Shown in pieces: positions 1 to 7,852 of a DNA stretch of 39,383 nucleotides (the stretch's first letter is position 1; every line of letters begins with the position of its first letter). Source of the stretch: an uncultured Dokdonia sp. Its GTDB lineage: Bacteria; Bacteroidota; Bacteroidia; Flavobacteriales; Flavobacteriaceae. The notes beneath the pieces were generated by a model. The model did not search any database, was not told the origin of the DNA, and saw only the letters and a list, made by a program, of their open reading frames with translations. Location of the stretch: positions 1-39,383 of the forward strand of contig NZ_CALEMI010000123.1 of NCBI RefSeq assembly GCF_937910895.1, read 5' to 3'. A program made the translations under genes and the position numbers.

Positions 1-811
1 TACCCAATAATTTATAATGATGATTTACATATACCCGTGTACCATCAAGAATATTTTCTGCATCTTCAAAATTTACGAGAAGTCTCGATCGGTCGTTAAA
101 CTGATCGTCACCACTTGTAAACTGTTCAATGGCGATATCTTGCAAACCTCCATTTTCTTGATTTAATAAATCCTGAGCCACCCAATGTGCATTGATCTGA
201 TAGCGATCATCTTTTGTTCTATAACTTCCTGCAAGTCTAAAATTACCTGTACTCGTCAGCGCATGTTGATATTTCCCCAAACTACGCAATCCTTTATAGG
301 CAATAGAAAAATTAAGCCTCGGAGACGTGTTCATTGTAAAAAAAGCATCTAACTGTTGTCCTTGCTCAAAAGCACTTCTAAAGTACAATTCGGTGACAGG
401 CGTTGGTAAGTAGTAATAATTAATGTCTTCTACTTCCAAATAGTTAAAATGTCTTGATTGTGCCACACTGTTAGGAAGCGTAGACCGCTTATCAAAATCA
501 TATACTAGCGTATTATGTGTTTGCCCCGTATTTGCAAACGGCAATAACCCATACCGATCTCTACGTAAATAATTAAACTTGTAATCTTTTGCAATAGTAA
601 GTGAGGTATCTACTGTAATCGTATCGTTCTGAATAGATATGACCTTATAATCTTCTATAGGCGGCCTTACAAAATCTGCAACCTTATTATTACTTACATT
701 CCCTTGTGCACCTCCAGTTCTAGTACCTACATCTTGTCTTCCAAGTGTAGGGAATTGAGCGTAAACAGACGACGTAATGAGTATAAAAAATAAAACGACA
801 AATGTCTTCAT
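1..811 (-). CDS. Putative outer-membrane porin (Porin_10-like), 3' end outside window
   Basis: The reading frame begins at the ATG complementary to 809-811 and stays open to the window edge, giving 270 codons without a stop. It was read directly from the reverse complement. The N-terminus MKTFVVLFFILITSSVYAQ is a clear signal peptide ending in YAQ. The mature part (FPTLGRQDVGTRTGG, then DFVRPPIEDYKV, YDFDKRSTLP, LNFSIAYKGLRSLGKYQ, INAHWVAQDLLNQENGG) has the alternating aromatic pattern of a beta-barrel. It fits the Bacteroidota putative porin family Porin_10, which usually has 600 or more residues, so over half of the gene lies outside. It is divergent from rnhB, a neighbour pairing I recall from other Flavobacteriia. 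The family call is by recognition; substrate is unknown. Confidence 0.75.
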   Translation of the reverse strand, partial: MKTFVVLFFILITSSVYAQFPTLGRQDVGTRTGGAQGNVSNNKVADFVRPPIEDYKVISIQNDTITVDTSLTIAKDYKFNYLRRDRYGLLPFANTGQTHNTLVYDFDKRSTLPNSVAQSRHFNYLEVEDINYYYLPTPVTELYFRSAFEQGQQLDAFFTMNTSPRLNFSIAYKGLRSLGKYQHALTSTGNFRLAGSYRTKDDRYQINAHWVAQDLLNQENGGLQDIAIEQFTSGDDQFNDRSRLLVNFEDAENILDGTRVYVNHHYKLLG

Positions 812-828
812 ATATAATTTTGAAGAGC

Positions 829-836
829 CAAAGTTA
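829..836 (-). promoter_or_regulatory. Possible -7 box for the porin gene
   Basis: On the minus strand this reads TAACTTTG, a match to the Bacteroidota -7 consensus TAnnTTTG. It lies 17 bases upstream of the porin start codon. No TTG is present at the usual 17-23 base distance, so this is a weak call. Confidence 0.35.
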
Positions 837-877
837 ATTTTTTTACCCGTAATCACGTATTTTACAACTCTAAAACG

Positions 878-1498
878 ATGTTAAAGCTTAAATTTCATCC
901 AGATCTCATAGAGTGTGGCACAGACGAAGCTGGTCGCGGATGCCTTGCTGGCCCTGTTACTGCCGCTGTTGTAATACTTCCCGATAATTTTAAAAATGAA
1001 GTGCTTACAGACTCCAAACAGCTCTCAGAACGCAAACGAGAAGCCTTAAAACCGATCATTGAGCAAGAAGCTATTGCTTTTGCAGTGACGCATGTAATGA
1101 TGGAAGAAATCGATCAAATTAATATTTTGAATGCTTCCATTTTAGGAATGCATCGTAGTATTGATGCCATGATACATACGCTTTCGCGAAAGCGTATACC
1201 ACAACACATCCTTGTAGACGGCAATAGATTTAAACCCTATCCTGACATTTCGCATACCTGCGTGATCAAAGGAGACGGAAAATACTTGCCTATTGCTGCC
1301 GCTTCTATTCTTGCAAAAACGGAAAGAGATCACTTTATGGAACGTATTCACGAAGAATACCCAATGTATAACTGGAAAAAAAATAAAGGATATCCCACCA
1401 AAGAACATCGGGAAGCTATCAGAAAATATGGCGTTACAAAATACCATCGTAGAAGTTTTAGATTACTCCCTGAACAATATACATTCGATTTTGAATAG
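878..1498 (+). CDS. rnhB: Ribonuclease HII
   Basis: RNase HII cleaves the RNA strand of RNA-DNA hybrids and removes ribonucleotides misincorporated in DNA; it is cytosolic and needs Mg2+ or Mn2+. The 206-residue length is normal. The family signature is visible: [13 protein letters not shown] at residues 14-26 supplies catalytic D16 and E17, VDGNRF at about 113-118 supplies D114, KGDGK supplies D133, and [12 protein letters not shown] follows. The ATG at 878 gives the correct distance to the DEAGRG motif. Residues 101-106 (TLSRKR) are encoded by a copy of the window's iterated palindrome, which has been accommodated in frame between conserved segments. The gene is divergent from the porin gene and 93 bases upstream of a lipoprotein gene. 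Confidence 0.96.
   Translation: MLKLKFHPDLIECGTDEAGRGCLAGPVTAAVVILPDNFKNEVLTDSKQLSERKREALKPIIEQEAIAFAVTHVMMEEIDQINILNASILGMHRSIDAMIHTLSRKRIPQHILVDGNRFKPYPDISHTCVIKGDGKYLPIAAASILAKTERDHFMERIHEEYPMYNWKKNKGYPTKEHREAIRKYGVTKYHRRSFRLLPEQYTFDFE
1177..1196. repeat. Iterated palindrome copy 1 (inside rnhB)
   Basis: This is the full 20-base perfect palindrome TACGCTTTCGCGAAAGCGTA. It is read in the phase that gives TLSRKR. Confidence 0.9.
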
Positions 1499-1591
1499 AT
1501 TTCTTGTTAAAAACCTAGTAGATAACTCCTGTAAGTAATCTGTGATTTCTTTTATACAAGTCCTTACATTTGAAGAAAGGGATTCAACCGT

Positions 1592-4066
1592 ATGAAACGA
1601 TTATTTTTAATGGCTATGATCTTGTGTTTTGTTGCTTGCGAACAGGAACAAAGCACCGAGACGTCAACACTCATAAAGTACATCCCTCGTAAAGCTAGTG
1701 TGATTGTAAAAACAACAAACCTGAAAGGCTTGCAATCTGCGGTTAAAAACAATACTCTTATTCAGGCGTTTGCCAAAACTCGCTATCAAGATTTTTTAAC
1801 GAGTACCACGCCTCTTTTAAAAGACCTACATTCAAAAAACGAAACGCTCATCTGTTACACTCAAATAGGCAACAACACCTACGATGTAAGTGTACTCACA
1901 AAAACAACACCTACACTTTTTACGCCAGACAGCACCAAAATTACACAAACAAAAATAGGAAGTGTTACACCAACAATCACAAAAATACAATCATCTGACG
2001 CTACTTTTTACACGCTAGAAATAGATGGAATCTTTATAACCAGCACCTCTCAATTACTTTTAGAAAACACGCTTAGAGAACAAGAAGATAATGGCATTGC
2101 TGATGATGAAAATTTTGTAACAGCATATAATGCAACAAGTGACGCTACCGCTAGTATTTTAGTAAAAGGAAGTGAAATAGATGACCTATGGTCTACATTA
2201 TATCCAAATTCAAAAAAACATTCTTTACGTAAAGCATTTTCATGGTCGCTAGGCGATTTAGACATTTCTCAAAACGATATTAAAATAAGTGGTGTAACGC
2301 TTACAAAAGATGCCACAGAGCAACACTTATTATTATTCAAAGACACCAATCCAGTCAGCAATACCATTGATCAAATTACACCTATCATAGCGCAAAGCGT
2401 TACTTCTATCTCTTATAATAATTGGAATACCTATAAAAATAACTTAGCCGATCTCCATAAAATAGATCCTTTAAAATTTGAACTAAAAGCAGAAGAGGTA
2501 TTAAGCTCTTTTGATGAAATAGGAAGTATCCAATTAGATGCGGGAACTGTAATCGCAGCGCATAGTATAGATGCTACAATTACAGAAGAAGCAATGGCAT
2601 CTCAAAAGGAAGAAGAAACCATCTATAGACAGGTTCCTATATATCGCTTTAAAGAGACCACAGCTTTTAGTAAAACATACGAATTACTCTTAGAAGTTCC
2701 TGCTATACAACTATACTGTGTGTTGGATAATTTTTATGTTTTTGCAGAGAAGCAAGAGCTTCTGGAAACCATCATTGCAAACTATCAGAATAATGCAACG
2801 TTGATTAATACCACGGTATACGAAAATACAAAATCACAACTAAGTAGCGCCTCTAGCCTACTCAGCATAACCAATACAGAAAAAATTGCGTATGAAGATC
2901 TCGTTTCTGAAGAAGAGGCAAAAGCATTCAAAAAAGTAACGATTCCTACCTATCCCTTTGCTGCATTACAACTTATTCAAGATTCAAATTTTATGCATCT
3001 TAATGTTGTAATTAATAAAAATGAAAATACTCAGAAAGATGGCGCTATCACACAAATAGCGAGCACAAAACTTGAGACCTCTATTTCGCGTGCTCCGCAA
3101 CTTGTAAAAAATCATCGTACCAAAGGTGTTGACGTACTTCTCCAAGATGAGTCAAATATCCTACATCTTATCAGTAATACGGGAAAATTATTATGGCAAA
3201 AAGAGCTAGACGGCCCTATCCTAGGAGACGTACAACAAGTAGATTTATATCGTAATGGCAGACTACAACTTGCCTTTGTCACTTCAAAAACGTGGTATGT
3301 TTTAGATCGTAATGGGAATGAGGTAAAACCTTTTTCTGTTAGTTTTAATGAGACCATCACGCAACCTTTAGCTATTTTTGATTACGAAAACAACCGTAAG
3401 TATCGTTTTATCATCACACAAGGAAAGCAAGTGCAAATGTTTGATAAGGAAGCTAAAATTGTGAAAGGTTTTGACTTTTCAAGTACAGAAAATAGGATTA
3501 TCTATCCGCCAAAGCACCTACAAATAAACAATAAAGATTATATCGTTATTGCCGAAAATGGTGGAAAGCTTCATATCTTAAGTCGTACAGGAAAATCACG
3601 TATTGACGTAAAAGAAACCATACAATTTGGAGATACTCCGATATTTAAAGAAAAAAATACCTTTGCTACTTACGATATTAATGGGGGTAAAATAACGATT
3701 ACCACCAGTGGTAAGCTTACGCGAAAACAAAGCGACAATGCTACAAACACGATTGTAAATACACTTGGAAATACAACGGCTTCACTATTAGAAAACAAGC
3801 TCATCATAAACGACAAAGTCATCGACTTAGAATACGGTTCGTATACAACCCCAGAAATATTTAAGGTAGGCAAACAAGTCTTAATCACGCTTACCAATAC
3901 AGAAACAAGTCAGGTGCTGTGCTTTAATGAAAAAGGAATTCCCCTAGACAACTTCCCCGTATATGGTATTGGTCCAGCGTATTTCGACTATTTAGAACGC
4001 GATAAGAATCTAGGATTTGTCACACAAGGAGATGCAAATAGTATTTTGATATATCAAGTGAATTAG
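1592..4066 (+). CDS. Large lipoprotein with C-terminal beta-propeller-like region
   Basis: This is an 824-residue protein with a lipoprotein signal (MKRLFLMAMILCFVAC, lipidated C16), followed by the acidic EQEQSTE. The N-terminal two thirds is not recognised; it resembles DUF3352-type proteins, without a firm assignment. From about residue 500 short repeated blocks resemble PQQ/WD-type propeller blades, for example HLISNTGKLLWQKELDGP, then TSKTWYVLDRNGNEV and LHILSRTGKS. A -7-like box TACATTTG is at 1565-1572, 19 bases before the ATG. No catalytic motif is visible. It probably sits on the outer membrane as a scaffold or binding protein; function is unknown. Confidence 0.85.
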   Translation: MKRLFLMAMILCFVACEQEQSTETSTLIKYIPRKASVIVKTTNLKGLQSAVKNNTLIQAFAKTRYQDFLTSTTPLLKDLHSKNETLICYTQIGNNTYDVSVLTKTTPTLFTPDSTKITQTKIGSVTPTITKIQSSDATFYTLEIDGIFITSTSQLLLENTLREQEDNGIADDENFVTAYNATSDATASILVKGSEIDDLWSTLYPNSKKHSLRKAFSWSLGDLDISQNDIKISGVTLTKDATEQHLLLFKDTNPVSNTIDQITPIIAQSVTSISYNNWNTYKNNLADLHKIDPLKFELKAEEVLSSFDEIGSIQLDAGTVIAAHSIDATITEEAMASQKEEETIYRQVPIYRFKETTAFSKTYELLLEVPAIQLYCVLDNFYVFAEKQELLETIIANYQNNATLINTTVYENTKSQLSSASSLLSITNTEKIAYEDLVSEEEAKAFKKVTIPTYPFAALQLIQDSNFMHLNVVINKNENTQKDGAITQIASTKLETSISRAPQLVKNHRTKGVDVLLQDESNILHLISNTGKLLWQKELDGPILGDVQQVDLYRNGRLQLAFVTSKTWYVLDRNGNEVKPFSVSFNETITQPLAIFDYENNRKYRFIITQGKQVQMFDKEAKIVKGFDFSSTENRIIYPPKHLQINNKDYIVIAENGGKLHILSRTGKSRIDVKETIQFGDTPIFKEKNTFATYDINGGKITITTSGKLTRKQSDNATNTIVNTLGNTTASLLENKLIINDKVIDLEYGSYTTPEIFKVGKQVLITLTNTETSQVLCFNEKGIPLDNFPVYGIGPAYFDYLERDKNLGFVTQGDANSILIYQVN

Positions 4067-4137
4067 AGATTTAAAAAATTAGACGTTACATACATTCTTT
4101 GTATTTTTAAAAAGAACTAATACTAAATTTAAAAATC

Positions 4138-4287
4138 ATGAGTATGAAAATCACACAAATTAAAGGTGTTATCAAATTATCAACCAACCATTTAAAATCC
4201 ATCCAAGGTGGGGAAGAAGATTATAATTTTTGCTCTGATGATCGTGTAGGCGCAAGAGCAGATTGTCATAGATTTGATGAAGGGTGA
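4138..4287 (+). CDS. Small double-glycine-leader peptide precursor
   Basis: This is a 49-codon gene translated directly from the sequence. It begins MSMKITQIKGVIKLS and continues TNHLKSIQGG (GG at residues 24-25), then a 24-residue acidic/polar core EEDYNFCSDD RVGARADCHRFDEG containing two cysteines (C32 and C43). The leader has the charged, amphipathic LS..HL..I.GG layout of Bacteroidota GG-type natural-product or bacteriocin-like precursors, which are normally cut after GG by a C39-peptidase ABC transporter. ATG at 4144 is an alternative start. No maturase or transporter gene lies nearby. The gene is isolated, with a strong hairpin about 105 bases downstream, and precedes a sensor-kinase gene on the same strand. 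The family call is inference from leader shape. Confidence 0.65.
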   Translation: MSMKITQIKGVIKLSTNHLKSIQGGEEDYNFCSDDRVGARADCHRFDEG

Positions 4288-4297
4288 TCGTTGTAAA

Positions 4298-4311
4298 TGT
4301 GTTAACACATC
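4298..4311. repeat. 14-bp perfect palindrome downstream of the peptide gene
   Basis: ATGTGTTAACACAT is self-complementary and starts 11 bases after the peptide stop codon. It could be an operator-like site or part of the transcript tail; nothing decides between these. Confidence 0.4.
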
Positions 4312-4393
4312 TGACTCTTACCTCTTAGGCTAAGACAGTTAAACAATAAACATCTAGCATAAAATTGCATCATATTCCATACGATTCAATTAT

Positions 4394-4429
4394 AAAAAGG
4401 CTATCTAAAAAATTTTAGATAGCCTTTTT
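4394..4429. terminator. Bidirectional rho-independent terminator
   Basis: A 17-base stem (4394-4410 pairs with 4413-4429) is built on GGCTATCT/AGATAGCC and flanked by A and T runs. It probably ends the peptide transcript and insulates it from the sensor-kinase gene. Confidence 0.85.
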
Positions 4430-4486
4430 ATACTTACGAATTCTTCGCTTCAAATAGACATATTTTAGAACTTTGCAACACTAAAG

Positions 4487-4503
4487 GATATGTAACACAT
4501 ATC
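4487..4503. promoter_or_regulatory. Inverted repeat upstream of the sensor-kinase gene
   Basis: This is a perfect 7-3-7 inverted repeat, GATATGT-AAC-ACATATC. It abuts the GTTACATACGTGA element at 4505 and lies 28 bases upstream of the predicted -33 TTG, a typical position for a regulator site. Confidence 0.45.
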
Positions 4504-4504
4504 G

Positions 4505-4517
4505 GTTACATACGTGA
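4505..4517 (+). promoter_or_regulatory. Shared 13-bp element, copy A
   Basis: GTTACATACGTGA is identical to 7598-7610, and its first nine bases also occur at 4085-4093 before the small peptide gene. Its position just upstream of the kinase promoter suggests autoregulation by the AraC-type domain that the kinase gene encodes. This is inference. Confidence 0.5.
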
Positions 4518-4530
4518 TACTAGTAGGCTC

Positions 4531-4558
4531 TTGGTATTTATATAATTGCGTACATTTA
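4531..4558 (+). promoter_or_regulatory. Predicted promoter of the hybrid sensor-kinase gene
   Basis: TTG (4531-4533), a 17-base spacer, then TACATTTA (4551-4558), one mismatch from the Bacteroidota -7 box TAnnTTTG. The ATG is 25 bases downstream. Confidence 0.55.
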
Positions 4559-4583
4559 TAACACTCACTAATCCTCTCTCGTT

Positions 4584-7553
4584 ATGCGAATAATAATCTC
4601 ATTGTTTATTATCATAATTTGTTCCAAGTCAGTACAAAGTCAAACTCAAAAAAAAATTGACTCATTAAATACTATTATTTCTACTACAGATAATACTAAT
4701 ACAAAACTAGAAGCATACGTCAAGATTTTAAGTATAGAATCTTCAACAAACCTAGATAATATGCTTCTAAATATTAAAAAAATTAAAGACTTGCATGAAA
4801 AAGAATCTTGCAATACATGTCTAGGTATTGCGATGTATTGGGAGGGACGTTATCATTATTACAACGGTAATTTTGCAGAGGCGATTCCCTTTTTTGAATC
4901 AGCTGTAAAAACTGCTTTTGAGGCAGGCGATGATTATACTAGTAACAAATCCCTTACGTTACTTTCTGGAATATATTTTAGCATAAATAATTATCCAAAT
5001 GCTGAGAAATACGCAAATCAACTAATCGCTAAAGGAGAAGCGCAAGATGAAATATCTGATGCACTCATTGACGGTTATTTTATGAAAGGCCTTATCAATG
5101 ATGACCAAAGTTATTACAGTCTAGCAATTACCAATTATAACAAAGCAGATTCATTAAACTCCATAAAAAAAGGGCCGAACTTTCATACATATCAAGCAAA
5201 ATTATACAATAACCTTTCTATTGTTTTTATACAAATTAAAGATTTTGAAAAAGCTGAAAAGTATCTCAAAAAAACAGAAATCAATTACAAAAAAGGCAAT
5301 AACATAGAGGGGTTAAACTCGGTAAAACAGAATTTTGGGTATCTAAAAATTGAACAAGGAAAGTATCAAGAAGCAATTGATCTTTTATCTGAAACAAACA
5401 TCTTTTACAAAGAGCTTAAAATGAAGCACAGAGAAGGGGAGTCAAACTATTTGTTAGGAAGAGCGTATTATGGATTAGATCAGTATGGGGAAGCAATACA
5501 ACATTTAGATGAATCCTTAGTCGCTTTTAAGAATGCAGGAGATACACTAAATTCAGGATTAAGCCATAAGTACATAGGAGATAGTTATTTAAAAATAAAT
5601 AATACAGAAAAGTCAAATTACCATTTTAAACAAGCCTTAGAAATTTTTAATTCTTTAAATGCTCATAGAAATCAATTAAATACTTTGAAATCCTACTCAA
5701 ATCTATTTGAAAAAACAAAAGACTACAAAAAAGCACTAGAATTGTTTAAAGAAGTAGATAGTATTAATTCTATTTTTCAAATAAAACAAAATGAAAAAAG
5801 TGTTTTTGAATTGGAAACCAAATACCAAACTAAGAAAAAGGAGCAAGAAATTGCGTTACTTCAAGCTAAAAATGAAACAGTAGAAATCCAGAAGAAAAAT
5901 CAGCGAAATCTTTTATTAGGAGGTCTTGGACTTACATCAATCGCAGGAATCTTCCTGTTTTTTGGTTTTAGAAATCGTAAAAAAATCAATAATAAGCTAC
6001 GTGAGTTAGATATGATGAAATCTAGCTTTTTTGAGAATATCTCCCATGAGTTCAGAACGCCACTATCACTCATCGCTGGTCCTGTAGAACAACAATTACA
6101 AAAACCAGACATAGACCCTTCTGAACAAAAAAATCTCACCATCGCAAAACGAAATACCAAACGCTTACTCACACTCGTCGATCAATTGTTAGATCTTTCA
6201 AAACTAGAAGCTGGTCATTTTGAGCTTAAAGTACAGCAAGGAGATTTAGGACTTTTCTTAAAATCACTCACAAGTTCTTTTGACTATCTAGCACATGAAA
6301 ATAATCAAACCTATGCTGTAAAAATCAATATACCTGAGAGCATCTATTATTTTGATGCCGATGCATTAGAAAAAATAATCACTAATCTCATTAGCAATGC
6401 ATTAAAATACAGCCCCGACGGAGAATCTATAAAAATAACAGGAGATATACAGCATCAAAAATTACACCTTACTATTAAAAATTCAGGCGCGCCACTATCG
6501 CAAGAAGCGTTGCAAACTATCTTTAACCGTTTTGCACGTATCGACGAGCAAACAGCTGGAACAGGCATAGGACTCGCGCTTTCAAAAGAATTAGTTACAT
6601 TACACAAGGGAACGATCCATGCCTACAGTGAAGCGCCGTGGACTTCTTTTGTCATCACCTTGCCAGTAACTGAAAGTGCATTTTCTGATGCTGAAAAAAT
6701 AAAAGGGATGATCGTTGAGACCGCTTTCGCGAAAGCGAAAAAAACCTCTTCACAAACAGAAATCACAGCCGAAGAACCCGATATCTTCTCAAAAGATACC
6801 AATCCTATACTGCTTATTGTAGATGACAACGCCGATCTAAGAACCTATGTGAGTTCGCTATTTGAAGACACCTACACCATATACACCGCACAAGATGGGA
6901 GCGAGGGATTTGAAATCGCATCTTCTATGGTTCCTGATTTGATCATTACAGATCTGATGATGCCAAAAGATGATGGGATTACGCTTACGCGAAATTGTAA
7001 GACTGCCGAAACCACATCACATATTCCTATGATAATGCTTACGGCAAAAGCTGGAGATGAAAACCAACTTATTGGTTTAGAAAATGGAGCCGATGCATAT
7101 ATTACAAAACCTTTTAATACTGAGATTCTTAAAACAACCGTATATAACTTATTAGAAACTCGTAAAAAACTACAGGAACGCTTTAGTCAGGAAGTGGTGT
7201 TGATTCCTAAAGATATGGCTGTAAATAGTGCAGATGAGCGTTTTCTAGAGAATCTTAAAGAAATTGTTGAGACGCAAATCATAGAATCTGATTTTACTAC
7301 AGAATCCTTTTCAAAAGCGCTTGGGATGAGCCGTATGCAATTGCATAGAAAACTAAAAGCACTCACAGGACTTTCGGCAACCGAATTTATACGAAGTCAG
7401 CGTCTTAAACTTGCTGCACAACTCCTTAAAAAATCTGACATTAATGTATCACAAGTAGGATATGCTGTTGGATTTAATAACCATTCCTATTTTACAAAAT
7501 GCTTCAAAGAGCAGTACGGAGTCTCCCCTTCTGATTACGCAAAAAAATCATAA
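4584..7553 (+). CDS. TPR hybrid sensor kinase / response regulator / AraC one-protein two-component system
   Basis: A 989-residue membrane sensor and DNA-binding regulator in one chain. A signal peptide (about 1-19, ending VQSQ) leads into a TPR array (about 70-390) that should be periplasmic. A coiled coil (about 395-440) and a transmembrane helix (about 442-462) follow. The cytoplasmic half has a HisKA box with ISHEFRTPLSL (phosphoacceptor H488), an HATPase with an N box near 600 and GTGIGLALSKE near 660, a receiver domain (about 745-860) with phosphoacceptor D790 in LIITDLMMP and K in ITKPFN, and a C-terminal AraC HTH (about 890-985). All key residues are present. The iterated palindrome encodes AFAKAK (714-719) in the linker between ATPase and receiver. 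Targets are probably itself and the operon starting at 7697. The ligand is unknown. Confidence 0.93.
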   Translation: MRIIISLFIIIICSKSVQSQTQKKIDSLNTIISTTDNTNTKLEAYVKILSIESSTNLDNMLLNIKKIKDLHEKESCNTCLGIAMYWEGRYHYYNGNFAEAIPFFESAVKTAFEAGDDYTSNKSLTLLSGIYFSINNYPNAEKYANQLIAKGEAQDEISDALIDGYFMKGLINDDQSYYSLAITNYNKADSLNSIKKGPNFHTYQAKLYNNLSIVFIQIKDFEKAEKYLKKTEINYKKGNNIEGLNSVKQNFGYLKIEQGKYQEAIDLLSETNIFYKELKMKHREGESNYLLGRAYYGLDQYGEAIQHLDESLVAFKNAGDTLNSGLSHKYIGDSYLKINNTEKSNYHFKQALEIFNSLNAHRNQLNTLKSYSNLFEKTKDYKKALELFKEVDSINSIFQIKQNEKSVFELETKYQTKKKEQEIALLQAKNETVEIQKKNQRNLLLGGLGLTSIAGIFLFFGFRNRKKINNKLRELDMMKSSFFENISHEFRTPLSLIAGPVEQQLQKPDIDPSEQKNLTIAKRNTKRLLTLVDQLLDLSKLEAGHFELKVQQGDLGLFLKSLTSSFDYLAHENNQTYAVKINIPESIYYFDADALEKIITNLISNALKYSPDGESIKITGDIQHQKLHLTIKNSGAPLSQEALQTIFNRFARIDEQTAGTGIGLALSKELVTLHKGTIHAYSEAPWTSFVITLPVTESAFSDAEKIKGMIVETAFAKAKKTSSQTEITAEEPDIFSKDTNPILLIVDDNADLRTYVSSLFEDTYTIYTAQDGSEGFEIASSMVPDLIITDLMMPKDDGITLTRNCKTAETTSHIPMIMLTAKAGDENQLIGLENGADAYITKPFNTEILKTTVYNLLETRKKLQERFSQEVVLIPKDMAVNSADERFLENLKEIVETQIIESDFTTESFSKALGMSRMQLHRKLKALTGLSATEFIRSQRLKLAAQLLKKSDINVSQVGYAVGFNNHSYFTKCFKEQYGVSPSDYAKKS
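6722..6737. repeat. Iterated palindrome copy 2 (in hybrid kinase)
   Basis: 16-base form CGCTTTCGCGAAAGCG, read as AFAKA in an inter-domain linker. Confidence 0.9.
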
Positions 7554-7592
7554 ACAACCCTTTCTCTTAGGGGCTAAAACCCCATTATTACT

Positions 7593-7630
7593 AGCCTGTT
7601 ACATACGTGACAGGCTTTGTTACATCTGTG
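7593..7630 (+). promoter_or_regulatory. Tandem regulator-like sites (element copy B plus near copy)
   Basis: GTTACATACGTGA at 7598-7610 repeats the element before the kinase gene exactly. GTTACATCTGTG at 7619-7630 is a near copy exactly 21 bases further on, the two-helical-turn spacing common for AraC-family direct repeats. The first copy is also framed by AGCCTGT...ACAGGCT (7593-7617), which could form a hairpin and serve as the kinase terminator. The binding role is inferred. Confidence 0.5.
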
Positions 7631-7654
7631 CTAATCCTCAGCACTCTTCTCAGA

Positions 7655-7662
7655 TAGCTTTG
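7655..7662 (+). promoter_or_regulatory. -7 box of the 7697 operon, lacking a -33 TTG
   Basis: TAGCTTTG matches TAnnTTTG perfectly, but no TTG lies 17-23 bases upstream. The tandem sites end 24 bases upstream instead. A good -7 with no -33 and adjacent sites is what an activator-dependent promoter looks like. Confidence 0.5.
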
Positions 7663-7696
7663 TATCAAAGTTAGTCGTCCACTCCTTTAGAGTACT

Positions 7697-7849
7697 ATGA
7701 ACAAAAAGCCTAAAAAACTAAAAGCCACACTTCCCCCAATGCCTGACCATGAGATTTACCTTAATGTAAATGCGCTTCAGGAGGGAGCATACGAATTAAA
7801 AATTATCCATAAAAACAAAGTGATCAAGAAAACAACTTTTAAAAAATAA
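7697..7849 (+). CDS. 50-residue protein resembling a free-standing T9SS C-terminal domain
   Basis: Translated directly: MNKKPKKLKATLPPMPDHE, then IYLNVNALQEGAYELKI, then IHKNKVIKKTTFKK. There is no signal peptide. The second half closely follows the type IX secretion sorting-domain pattern (hydrophobic-L..L..G.Y.L.I....K.I.K...K) that normally ends large secreted proteins, yet here it is almost the whole gene. The stop at 7847-7849 is three bases before the next ATG, so it is translated together with the lipoprotein at 7853. It could be a decoy or regulatory partner of sorting, an unrelated beta-hairpin protein, or a remnant. The CTD likeness is by eye only. Confidence 0.7.
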   Translation: MNKKPKKLKATLPPMPDHEIYLNVNALQEGAYELKIIHKNKVIKKTTFKK

Positions 7850-7852
7850 CCT

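Noticed and set aside
1293-1538. An 81-codon plus-strand frame overlapping rnhB
   Set aside because: It overlaps the conserved end of rnhB in another frame; no family likeness.
7462-7674. A 70-codon plus-strand frame overlapping the end of the kinase gene
   Set aside because: It overlaps the conserved AraC domain out of frame and covers the regulatory repeats; its translation has no recognisable features.
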